Source: Verrucomicrobiota bacterium
GTDB taxonomy: Bacteria; Verrucomicrobiota; Verrucomicrobiia; Chthoniobacterales; UBA10450
Assembly: GCA_003218785.1 (NCBI GenBank)
Contig: QHOM01000022.1
Location: 1 to 17,171 of the forward strand
Length of the DNA stretch: 17,171 bases
Reading direction: 5' to 3'
A program made the translations under genes and the position numbers. Of the stretch, positions 1 through 5,795 are shown in pieces (within the stretch, counting starts at the first letter, position 1; every line of letters begins with the position of its first letter). The notes beneath the pieces are model-generated. The model was not told the DNA's origin, made no database searches, and saw nothing but the letters and a program-made list of their open reading frames with translations.

Positions 1-1
1 A

Positions 2-295
2 TTGCTGACGCACGGCACGGTCGATGAAGTAATCGCGCGCGCTCGCCTAACGACTTGGTCTGTAAGCGGTCAGGATTTGTCCAAGCTGACCGAACAGTTG
101 CGCGGACGTCCCGGCGTGGAGCAGACGGTAGCTTTCGGCAACATGTTGCACGTGAGCGGAGGCGATGCCGCGGCGCTCGAGCATGGAATCGCGCCGTTTA
201 GGACCGACCAATACAAATGGCATCCAGTCGAGTCCGGACTTGAAGACGTCTTCATCCATCTGATGGACAACTCGAAGGACAACTCTTCGTCATGA
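2..295 (+). CDS. ABC transporter ATP-binding protein, C-terminal part (5' end outside window)
   Basis: The frame is open from the left edge, so only the last 97 codons are present. The Walker motifs are not in the window. The visible part matches the C-terminal extension of multidrug/ABC-2-type export ATPases of the YbhF/CcmA kind: it begins after a short LTHGTVDEV segment, typical of the end of the ATPase core, and closes with the conserved GLEDVFIHLM block. Its stop overlaps the start of the permease gene by four bases (ATGA at 292-295), which indicates translational coupling with the membrane subunit. The role is inferred as energising export of an unidentified substrate. The family call rests on the C-terminal block plus the neighbouring ABC-2 permease. 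Confidence 0.8.
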   Translation: MLTHGTVDEVIARARLTTWSVSGQDLSKLTEQLRGRPGVEQTVAFGNMLHVSGGDAAALEHGIAPFRTDQYKWHPVESGLEDVFIHLMDNSKDNSSS

Positions 296-1434
296 AAAAA
301 TCCCGCATGTTTTCGATGGCGCGATTCCGGGCGATGCTGGCAAAGGAATTCATCCAAATGCGTCGCGATCGACTGACGTTCGCGATGATGATCGGTATTC
401 CGTTGCTCCAGCTGATTCTGTTCGGTTACGCCATCAATGCGGATCCGAAACATTTGCCCGCGGCCGTCCTCGTGGCCGATCAGGGCCCCGAGGGTCGCAC
501 GTTGTTTTCGGCGCTTCGGAACAGCGGCTATTACGATCTGGTTCGTCAGGTGAAGAGCGAAGCTGAAGGCCGCGATCTGCTGGCACGCGGCAGAGTGCAA
601 TTCGTCATCAACATTCCGGAAAATTTCAGCCGAGATTTTCTTCGCGGTGATCGGCCGGAACTTCTGGTGGAAGCAGATGCGACCGATCCGGGAACAACTG
701 GCAACGCGATTGGGTCGTTATCGACCGCGTTGAATACCGCGCTGCAAAGTGATTTGAAAGGTTCTCTCGAATCGCTCGCGGCAAACAACGGTCCGATCGA
801 TCTGCGTGTGCACGCTCTCTACAACCCCGAAGCCATCACTCACTACAACATCGTGCCGGGACTCATGGGAGTAGTCCTCACTTTGACAATGATCTTAGTG
901 ACCGGCCTTGCGATTACCCGCGAGCGGGAGCGCGGCACAATGGAAAATCTTCTTTCCATGCCGACGCGCCCGATCGAAGTGCTCGTCGGCAAACTCATTC
1001 CCTATATTTTGGTCGGCTACGTCCAGGTCACGCTAATTCTTGTTGCAGCGCGGTTCCTTTTTGACGTGCCGATGTTCGGCAGCCTGCTGTTATTACTTGT
1101 GGCGGCTGCTTTCTTCATCGTCGCAAACCTTGCCGTCGGCATCACCTTTTCCACCATTGCCCAGAACCAACTTCAAGCGATGCAGATGACTTTCTTTTTC
1201 TTTTTGCCTTCGCTGCTGCTTTCCGGGTTCGCCTTTCCATTCCGCGGAATGCCAGGCTGGGCGCAGGCACTAGGGGAAGTGCTGCCGCTGACTCATTTCG
1301 TCCGCATCGTCCGCGGAATTCTTTTGAAGGGAAATGGAATCGGAAACATCGCATCAGAGCTGTGGCCCATCGCGCTCTTCGCCGTCGTCGCGATGTTCAT
1401 CGCAATGAAACGTTACAGGCAGACCTTGGATTAG
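292..1434 (+). CDS. ABC-2 type transporter permease
   Basis: This is a 380-residue integral membrane protein with ABC-2 permease architecture (YbhS/YbhR-like). A basic N-terminus (LAKEFIQMRRDR) is followed by a first membrane segment at about residues 30-48 and a large extracytoplasmic loop to about 185. Five more hydrophobic segments follow near 188-208, 235-257, 264-286, 299-316 and 355-372. The cytoplasmic motif TRERERGTMENLLSMPTRP after the second segment is the family hallmark that contacts the ATPase. The start is set by the ATGA overlap with the upstream ATPase gene. The ATPase-permease pair suggests an exporter of drugs, lipids or polymer, but the substrate cannot be read from sequence. 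No HlyD-type adaptor is visible downstream; one could lie upstream of the window. Confidence 0.9.
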   Translation: MKKSRMFSMARFRAMLAKEFIQMRRDRLTFAMMIGIPLLQLILFGYAINADPKHLPAAVLVADQGPEGRTLFSALRNSGYYDLVRQVKSEAEGRDLLARGRVQFVINIPENFSRDFLRGDRPELLVEADATDPGTTGNAIGSLSTALNTALQSDLKGSLESLAANNGPIDLRVHALYNPEAITHYNIVPGLMGVVLTLTMILVTGLAITRERERGTMENLLSMPTRPIEVLVGKLIPYILVGYVQVTLILVAARFLFDVPMFGSLLLLLVAAAFFIVANLAVGITFSTIAQNQLQAMQMTFFFFLPSLLLSGFAFPFRGMPGWAQALGEVLPLTHFVRIVRGILLKGNGIGNIASELWPIALFAVVAMFIAMKRYRQTLD

Positions 1435-1445
1435 AAGGATTAGTT

Positions 1446-1817
1446 ATGAGATCACGAGAGGAACTTAATCAGGAATTGCGACAAACCATTTTGTCCTTAC
1501 CCGGTGTGACGGAGCGGCAGAATGCAGGAATCCACGAAGACGCGTTTTTTGTCGGACGGACAATGTTCATGCATGCCCATGGGCGCGGTCACTGCGACAT
1601 TCGATTGTCGAAAGGCGATCAGGAGCGACTTCTTGCGGAAGGCAAAGCACGCCCGCACCGTTGGGCCCCGGAAGCAGGATACGTCACGTTGATTGTGAAC
1701 GATGAAGAGGATTTGGGGCCGGCAATGGATCTGATTCGGATGTCGCATCATTATTTTGCTGGCAAACAAAGCGTTCTGCGAAGGGCAACACCAATAGAAG
1801 CAACAAAAGAATCGTAA
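1446..1817 (+). CDS. DUF5519 (luciferase-domain) family protein
   Basis: A 123-residue soluble protein. I place the start at the ATG at 1446, 11 bases after the permease stop and behind an AAGGAT-like ribosome site. The frame stays open upstream into the permease gene, but that part is not coding. It opens with a helical ELNQELRQTILSLPGVTE segment. Next come a strand with FFVGRTMFMHAHG and CDIRLSKGD, then a tail with WAPEAGYVTLIVNDEEDLG and a helix MDLIRMSHHYF. This order matches the DUF5519 'luciferase domain' family as I recall it. The family has no settled biochemical role, and the name does not imply light emission. Its position suggests cotranscription with the ABC genes and the following SDR and DoxX genes. 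Confidence 0.7.
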   Translation: MRSREELNQELRQTILSLPGVTERQNAGIHEDAFFVGRTMFMHAHGRGHCDIRLSKGDQERLLAEGKARPHRWAPEAGYVTLIVNDEEDLGPAMDLIRMSHHYFAGKQSVLRRATPIEATKES

Positions 1818-1833
1818 TAACAAGGAGCCGATT

Positions 1834-2439
1834 ATGAAACTATTTGTTATAGGAGCAACTGGTCGGACCGGGCTCGAGATCGTTCAGCAAGCTCCAGCAA
1901 GGGGTCATCATGTCACCGCGTTTGTTCGTTCGCCTGAAAGCATCACCCTAAGAAATGAGCGACTGACCGTCCTCAAGGGAAACGCGATCGACGAAAACCA
2001 ACTTTTTAAGGCGATGCAGAGTCACGATGCGGTCCTTTCGGCACTAGGACCGCGAGAGGTCTTTAAACCAAGCTCACTTCTGTACGACAGCGCATTTGCG
2101 ACGACTCGCGCAATGAAGCGTTCCGGAGTTGAGCGGCTGGTCGTTCTCTCGGCTGCGGCGCATTTTCCCGGTATTCCGAATCGAATCGTTAGTTTTATTC
2201 TGCGAAATCACATGCGCGATTCACTGAGAATGGAGGAAGTCGTGCAAAATAGCGGTCTTGACTGGACGATCGCACGGCCTCCACGTCTCACCGAGCAGGA
2301 CTATACCACCTATCGCAGCCGGGAGGATGCCGCACCCAAGATGGGTTTTAGTCTCTCCCGCAAAGCGGTTGCAGCATTCATGCTCGACGCGATCGAGCAA
2401 AAGAAACATTTTCACAAAATCGTAGGCATTGCGAAGTGA
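1834..2439 (+). CDS. NAD(P)-binding atypical SDR / NmrA-like protein
   Basis: A 201-residue Rossmann-fold protein. The N-terminal strand-loop-helix carries GATGRTG (residues 7-13), the dinucleotide-binding motif of atypical short-chain dehydrogenases of the NmrA/YwnB kind. Further family signs are a Ser/Thr-rich VLSALGP loop near residue 67 and VERLVVLSAAAHF near 105. A GLDWTIARPPRLTE segment near 146-159 is typical of this group. The canonical Tyr-x3-Lys catalytic pair is not apparent, so it may be a redox sensor or reductase of unknown substrate. A good ribosome site (AAGGAG at about 1822) precedes the ATG. It lies 16 bases after the DUF5519 gene and 15 bases before the DoxX-like gene, in a likely operon. 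Confidence 0.85.
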   Translation: MKLFVIGATGRTGLEIVQQAPARGHHVTAFVRSPESITLRNERLTVLKGNAIDENQLFKAMQSHDAVLSALGPREVFKPSSLLYDSAFATTRAMKRSGVERLVVLSAAAHFPGIPNRIVSFILRNHMRDSLRMEEVVQNSGLDWTIARPPRLTEQDYTTYRSREDAAPKMGFSLSRKAVAAFMLDAIEQKKHFHKIVGIAK

Positions 2440-2454
2440 TTATTGGAGGACGCC

Positions 2455-2802
2455 ATGTTTACCGCCTACATCGTTGTCACTCTCCTGGCCGCTGCGGCTA
2501 ATATCTTCTCGGCCACACTCGATTTCATCCGCTTTAAGCCCATCCTCATCAACATGGCCAGGGTGGGTGTGTCGGAATCGTGGATAACCACGCTCGGCAC
2601 GCTCAAAGCAGCAGGGGCGCTTGGACTGCTGGTTGGAATAGCCATGCCACTGATTGGAGTCGCGGCCGCAGGCGGCCTTGTCTTGTTCTTTGTTGGTGCC
2701 ATCGTCACGCACCTGCGCGCTCGCGACTACTCGTTCGGTCTGGCGGTCGTGTTCCTCATGTTGTCCGTGACCGCGCTTGTATTAAGGCTCGCTGCGTCGT
2801 GA
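2455..2802 (+). CDS. DoxX-like family membrane protein
   Basis: A 115-residue protein with four hydrophobic segments at about residues 5-22, 44-64, 66-87 and 95-112. This is the four-helix layout of small DoxX-like proteins. The segment LGTLKAAGALGLLVG is the recognisable DoxX-type helix 2, and a conserved His lies in VTHLRARD. The ATG at 2455 is preferred because a strong ribosome site, GGAGGA, sits at 2445-2450; an in-frame TTG further upstream would precede that site. It is the last gene of the plus-strand run and converges on the FMN reductase gene. DoxX-like proteins often accompany oxidoreductases and have poorly defined roles in redox or thiol stress. No substrate can be deduced. Confidence 0.8.
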   Translation: MFTAYIVVTLLAAAANIFSATLDFIRFKPILINMARVGVSESWITTLGTLKAAGALGLLVGIAMPLIGVAAAGGLVLFFVGAIVTHLRARDYSFGLAVVFLMLSVTALVLRLAAS

Positions 2803-2859
2803 AGGAGGACCCGCCTTCTTCAAATCAAGACGCGGCAAGGAGAGGACAGACGCACACGC

Positions 2860-3387
2860 CTAGCTGCGAAGCGCTTTGGTGAATCGGACCAGTTCATCTG
2901 CCACGATTTCGGTACGCGCGATGATTTTTTTGTCGGTAATGTTGTCGCCGTCGAAGGCGTCGCTGGTGGCGAATACGAACCGGGGAATAATCACGCAACG
3001 AAAATCGAGCATGAGACTGTTCGCATAGGCCATAACCGACATGTAACTGGCAGTGCCGCCAGCCGCGCAAAGAAAGCCGACGACCTTGTTTTCCCACGCG
3101 CTGCCGGCGAGTTCGATCATGTTTTTCGCCGCGGCGGCGACATCATAATTGTATATCGGCGCCGCGACCAGGACCCCGTCCGCAGCTTTAATTGCGGTGC
3201 TTAATTTCTTCGAGCCTGGCATTCCGTAACATTGGTCTGCGTCACAGAGGGGCAGGTCCATTTCGCTGATGTCGATCCACTCGCAGTCCACGTTTCGCTT
3301 TCGCAGGTGCGCGAGCGCGACCCGGCCAATGCGGCGGCTGTTGCTGTCGGGGTTACCGCTCGTGCTAATGACAAGATACTTTGGCAT
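2860..3387 (-). CDS. NADPH-dependent FMN reductase (flavodoxin fold)
   Basis: A 175-residue protein starting at the ATG at 3387. An upstream in-frame start at 3465 would run inside the cupin gene and is not credible. The N-terminal strand leads into the phosphate-binding loop STSGNPDSNSRRI (about residues 8-20). The flavin-contacting loop APIYNYDVAAAAKNMIEL follows at about 78-95, then GFLCAAGGTASYMS at about 107-120. These are features of NADPH-dependent FMN reductases (NQO/ArsH/azoreductase-like fold), which reduce flavin or small electrophiles using NAD(P)H. It lies 10 bases downstream of the cupin gene in a two-gene minus-strand operon. No clear Shine-Dalgarno precedes the start, so translation may be coupled to the cupin gene. 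Confidence 0.85.
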   Translation of the reverse strand: MPKYLVISTSGNPDSNSRRIGRVALAHLRKRNVDCEWIDISEMDLPLCDADQCYGMPGSKKLSTAIKAADGVLVAAPIYNYDVAAAAKNMIELAGSAWENKVVGFLCAAGGTASYMSVMAYANSLMLDFRCVIIPRFVFATSDAFDGDNITDKKIIARTEIVADELVRFTKALRS

Positions 3388-3397
3388 TGGCAACGAA

Positions 3398-3835
3398 TCA
3401 GTCAGCCTGATTGCGATCGTAAGGAATAATGTTATCCCACTCGTCTGCCGATGAGCGGGCGACAAAGGCCACGACCGGTTCCGTGTCGCTCATATTGAAG
3501 ACTTCGTGAGGCACCCCCGGTTTTATGTAAATGAAATCGCCGGCTTTGTTCTCCAACACCTTCTTGAGCCCGGATCCGAATTCGTGGCGCACTTTTCCTT
3601 CGAGGATATAGAGGATTACCTCGAACTCGACATGAATATGGGCATACGCCACGCCACCGGGAGGAATGGTGGCAATGTTGGCCGACAATTTAGTTGTGCC
3701 CACATTTTTGGCGGACATCCCCTGCTTATAGTGAATGCCGTTCCAATCCCGGCGGGCGCCGCCGCCACGAATGGTCAATATCCCATCGTGATCTTCTACC
3801 GCGCTGAGTTGGATGTTGTCTTTGTCGTCTTTCAT
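3398..3835 (-). CDS. Cupin domain-containing protein
   Basis: A 145-residue single-domain cupin. Cupin motif 1 is seen as GGVAYAHIHVEFEVILYILEG at about residues 60-80, with the His-x-His metal ligands followed by Glu. Motif 2 is GDFIYIKPGVPHEVFN at about 98-113, which supplies the third His. A bicupin or fused enzymatic domain is absent. Such proteins bind a divalent metal and act as small dioxygenases, isomerases or ligand-binding proteins; the specific reaction cannot be assigned. It is the first gene of a minus-strand pair with the FMN reductase. A truncated, diverged paralogue of its last 50 codons lies about 800 bp upstream at 4194-4346. Confidence 0.85.
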   Translation of the reverse strand: MKDDKDNIQLSAVEDHDGILTIRGGGARRDWNGIHYKQGMSAKNVGTTKLSANIATIPPGGVAYAHIHVEFEVILYILEGKVRHEFGSGLKKVLENKAGDFIYIKPGVPHEVFNMSDTEPVVAFVARSSADEWDNIIPYDRNQAD

Positions 3836-3911
3836 AACAGCGATCTCTAAATCTACATCATGATCACGATTCTTCTGTGGGGAAGCAGTTTCCTTCCCGA
3901 TGACATTGGGC

Positions 3912-3935
3912 GGGACGCCGCCAGCGTCCCTACAG
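3912..3935 (+). repeat. REP-like hairpin ending CTACAG, copy 1
   Basis: A perfect 7-bp stem GGGACGC (3912-3918) and GCGTCCC (3924-3930) encloses a 5-base loop and is followed by TACAG. The same arrangement of GC-rich stem then CTACAG recurs at 15486-15510, and a degenerate form occurs at 14405-14423. All three lie in intergenic sequence in the same orientation, as expected of a dispersed REP-type element. Confidence 0.55.
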
Positions 3936-4062
3936 TCCAGACCAGCGTTTCAATAGAAGGAAACGAAGCTAAGAAAGAGCGGATCGCAGAAGTTCACCTG
4001 GCCCTTTGTTCTCTTTGTTGCCTCTTGTTCCCGTCTTCTGAATCCTGTTAATCCCGTAAATG

Positions 4063-4089
4063 CTGTCCCTTTTTCTTTTCCTGCGTTCC
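4063..4089 (+). repeat. Dispersed 27-base pyrimidine-rich intergenic repeat, copy 1
   Basis: These 27 bases, beginning CTGTCC and ending CCTGCGTTCC, match 15634-15660 at 26 of 27 positions, in the same orientation and also in a spacer. Near each copy is an A/T-rich motif (4123-4136 here), which is inverted relative to the one at 15565-15578. I interpret these as parts of a dispersed intergenic repeat family. Confidence 0.6.
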
Positions 4090-4193
4090 CGCCACGGCGG
4101 GCAGGCTCTGGTTTCCTGATTCAAATTTGTGTAAATCTGCGGATTAGTTTGTTTTGTAGCTTCTAGAGGAAAAGGGTGCAACGATTGAGCGCT

Positions 4194-4346
4194 TCAATCC
4201 GGCTGGCTGCGATCGTAAGGAACAATGTTGTCCCACTCGTCGGCGGACGAGCGGGTGACAAAAGCGACGACGGGCTCGGTGTCGCTCATGTTGAAGACTT
4301 CGTGTGGCACGCCGGGTTTGATGTAAATGAAGTCACCGGCTTTGTT
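4194..4346 (-). pseudogene. Truncated cupin gene (3' remnant of a paralogue)
   Basis: The last 50 codons before the stop encode a protein segment 46/50 identical to the C-terminus of the intact cupin at 3398-3835, including cupin motif 2 (GDFIYIKPGVPHEVFN). Similarity stops abruptly at the Asn of NKAG. Upstream codons in the open frame (to 4538) are unrelated to cupins and lack motif 1. In the shared part I count 17 codons with synonymous changes and 4 with amino-acid changes. The paralogue therefore diverged under protein-level selection before it was truncated. It is almost certainly non-functional as a cupin because the His-x-His half of the metal site is missing. Confidence 0.8.
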
Positions 4347-4454
4347 GACTCGCGACTTCCCGTCGCTCGGTCGCATCACCATGCGGCCAGTGCAGTCTAT
4401 CCACCGGCGTCCCCGCACGGCGTATTCTTCAACGGCTGTTTGAGTTCCCGGGGT

Positions 4455-4501
4455 CCGCAGAGCATCTGCAGGAACGTCGTCTTGCCGCTCCATTGGGACC
4501 A
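4455..4501 (-). pseudogene. Decayed ABC-ATPase Walker A fragment
   Basis: Read on the minus strand, the sequence encodes GPNG (from about 4500) and then, after a one-base loss, SGKTTFLQMLCG (4489 down to about 4454). Joined, this is a near-consensus ABC-transporter Walker A (GPNGxGKTT) plus the following helix. The surrounding 190 bases do not extend the similarity, and there is a TAG shortly after. It appears to be a scrap of an ATPase gene sitting next to the cupin remnant. It is short, so chance similarity is possible but unlikely given twelve consecutive fitting residues. Confidence 0.5.
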
Positions 4502-4557
4502 GCTGGCGAGAAGCTTTGGCCAAAAATTTTATTTGCATGGTGGGATTATTTGGCTAG

Positions 4558-4926
4558 ATGTTTAACCAGATGGTTAAATATTCTTCAAACACACTGGACC
4601 GCACGTTCGCCGCATTGGCTGATCCGACCCGGCGCCGGATCCTGGGGCACCTGGCGCACGGCGATAAATGCGTGACGCATCTGGCCCGGTCGCACGCGAT
4701 GTCGTTGCCCGCGGTTTCAAAACATCTGCGCGTGCTCGAGAAAGCAGGACTGCTTCGGCGCCGGCGCTATGGACGCATTCATGAAATGCAGTTAGAGGCC
4801 AAGCCGCTTAAACAGGCCGCGCAATGGGTGGAAGAGTATCGCAAATTCTGGGAAGGATCGCTCGATCGCCTGGCTCAGTATTTGGAAAAAACGAACAAAG
4901 CCGCCGGCAAGAAAGGGAAGACCTGA
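4558..4926 (+). CDS. ArsR/SmtB-family HTH transcriptional repressor
   Basis: A 122-residue winged-helix regulator. Residues 13-33 (LDRTFAALADPTRRRILGHL) form the family N-terminal helix. The recognition region reads SLPAVSKHLRVLEKAGLLRRRR at about 49-70, followed by a wing and a C-terminal Trp-containing helix (WVEEYRKFWEGSLDRL). No Cys-rich metal-binding ELCVCDL-type motif is present, so metal sensing is not supported. This matches the ArsR subgroup that accompanies SRPBCC genes. Starts at 4558 or at the in-frame ATG at 4570 are both possible, and neither has a ribosome site. A GATTAT at 4544-4549 suggests a near-leaderless transcript starting at 4558. The gene heads a six-gene operon and overlaps its own probable operator. 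Confidence 0.9.
   Translation: MFNQMVKYSSNTLDRTFAALADPTRRRILGHLAHGDKCVTHLARSHAMSLPAVSKHLRVLEKAGLLRRRRYGRIHEMQLEAKPLKQAAQWVEEYRKFWEGSLDRLAQYLEKTNKAAGKKGKT
4561..4578. promoter_or_regulatory. Palindromic operator overlapping the ArsR start
   Basis: TTTAACCA-GA-TGGTTAAA is a perfect inverted repeat with 8-base arms. It lies directly across the first codons of the ArsR gene, just downstream of a GATTAT -10-like element at 4544-4549. This placement fits autorepression of the operon by the encoded regulator. Its size suits an ArsR-type dimer. The assignment is inferred from position and symmetry. Confidence 0.6.
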
Positions 4927-4930
4927 GGCC

Positions 4931-5065
4931 ATGTGTCCCGTGTGTGTGGTAAACATGGCGTTGATGGCCGCGGGCGTGACCTCGAGCGGAGGATTAGCTG
5001 TGTTCGCCCTGAGTAAGTTTTGCAGAAAGAAAGAAAGAAACCCAAACCAAAGGAAAACAAAATGA
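4931..5065 (+). CDS. Small CPVC-motif membrane peptide (44 aa)
   Basis: This ORF of 44 codons plus stop begins with MCPVCVVNMALMAAG. A single hydrophobic segment spans about residues 6-28, with a GVTSSGGLAVFAL core. A strongly basic tail with CRKKERNPNQRK follows. It starts 4 bases after the ArsR stop, behind a TGAGG-type ribosome site. Its TGA overlaps the ATG of the DUF899 gene (ATGA at 5062-5065), so it is embedded in a translationally coupled operon. I recall similar MCPVC-starting short proteins beside ArsR/SRPBCC genes in other soil bacteria, but they have no assigned function. The N-terminal Cys-x-x-Cys could be a redox or metal site. A GTG at 5000 behind GGAGG is an in-frame alternative start that would drop the CPVC. 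Confidence 0.75.
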   Translation: MCPVCVVNMALMAAGVTSSGGLAVFALSKFCRKKERNPNQRKTK

Positions 5066-5778
5066 AACTAGAAGAGAAACAAACGGAAATCGTATCGGAA
5101 GCTGAGTGGTTGGTTGCCCGGAAGGATTTACTGGCCCGAGAAAAAGAATTCACTCGTCAACGGGACGCGCTCGGCGCGGCGCGCCGCAAGCTACCGATGG
5201 TTAAGATCGACAAGGATTACGTCTTTGACGGACCGAACGGCAAGGAGACGCTGGCCGATCTCTTCGATGGGCGCAGCCAATTGATTGTTTATCATTTCAT
5301 GTTCGGTCCGGGCTGGGAGGAAGGTTGCAAAAGCTGCTCGTATCTGGCCGATCATTTTGACGGCGCTAACTGGCATCTACCTCATCGCGATGTCACGTTC
5401 GTGGTCGTCTCACGGGCGCCGCTGTCGGAACTCCAAGCGTACAAAAAGCGCATGGGCTGGCGCTTCAAGTGGTTGTCATCGCACGGCAACGATTTCAATT
5501 TCGATTATCGTGTCTCGTTCACCAAAGAAGACGAGACGAAGAACAAGATTTACTACAACTACACCGAGGGAGAATTCATGATGGATGAACTGCCCGGGCT
5601 GAGCGTGTTCTATAAAGATGAAGACGGTGCCATCTTTCACACGTATTCGACTTACTCGCGCGGGCTCGACATCCTGGTTGGCACTTACAATTTCCTCGAT
5701 CTAGTACCGAAAGGACGCGACGAAAATCCAGAATCGACCATGGACTGGGTTCGCCGCCACGATCAGTACCATGCCTAA
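5062..5778 (+). CDS. DUF899 family thioredoxin-like protein
   Basis: A 238-residue protein starting at the ATG at 5062, which overlaps the stop of the small CPVC peptide gene. It has the DUF899 signature throughout. An EAEWLVARKDLLAREKEFTR helix is followed by KLPMVKIDKDYVFDG and LADLFDGRSQLIVYHFMFG. Next come a Cys-x-x-Cys in GCKSCSYLAD (near residue 90), VVVSRAPLSELQAYKKRMGW and LSVFYKDEDGAIFHTYSTYSRG. The tail is GTYNFLDLVPKGRDE. The family has a thioredoxin-like fold with no firmly established substrate. It is downstream of an ArsR repressor and upstream of two SRPBCC genes, an association common in soil bacteria, which suggests a shared detoxification or stress response. Full length and intact. 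Confidence 0.9.
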   Translation: MKLEEKQTEIVSEAEWLVARKDLLAREKEFTRQRDALGAARRKLPMVKIDKDYVFDGPNGKETLADLFDGRSQLIVYHFMFGPGWEEGCKSCSYLADHFDGANWHLPHRDVTFVVVSRAPLSELQAYKKRMGWRFKWLSSHGNDFNFDYRVSFTKEDETKNKIYYNYTEGEFMMDELPGLSVFYKDEDGAIFHTYSTYSRGLDILVGTYNFLDLVPKGRDENPESTMDWVRRHDQYHA

Positions 5779-5795
5779 ACAGAAAGCTGAACAGT

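Larger units (their letters stand above)
3836..4193. other. Repeat-rich intergenic spacer
   Basis: This 358-base gap separates the intact cupin gene from the cupin remnant. I see no credible coding sequence. It holds a hairpin repeat at 3912-3935, a pyrimidine-rich repeat at 4063-4089, an inverted-repeat-like GCCACGGCGGGC stretch near 4091-4102, and an A/T-rich motif at 4123-4136 whose inverted copy lies near 15.57 kb. The cupin promoter should lie at its left end, but no convincing -35/-10 pair was found. Confidence 0.6.

Noticed and set aside
2801..2820. GAAGG-8-CCTTC hairpin followed by TTCTT after the DoxX-like gene, considered as a terminator
   Set aside because: The stem is only 5 bp with an internal mismatch and the T-run is broken, so it is not strong enough to call.
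3506..3850. A 114-codon plus-strand frame opposite the cupin gene
   Set aside because: The minus strand encodes clear cupin motifs. The plus-strand frame is a mirror reading of conserved codons, and the same pattern appears opposite the cupin remnant.
5000..5065. An alternative GTG start behind GGAGG for the small CPVC peptide
   Set aside because: Starting here would drop the CPVC motif and most of the hydrophobic helix. The ATG at 4931 keeps the tight spacing to ArsR and the recognisable N-terminus, so it is preferred.
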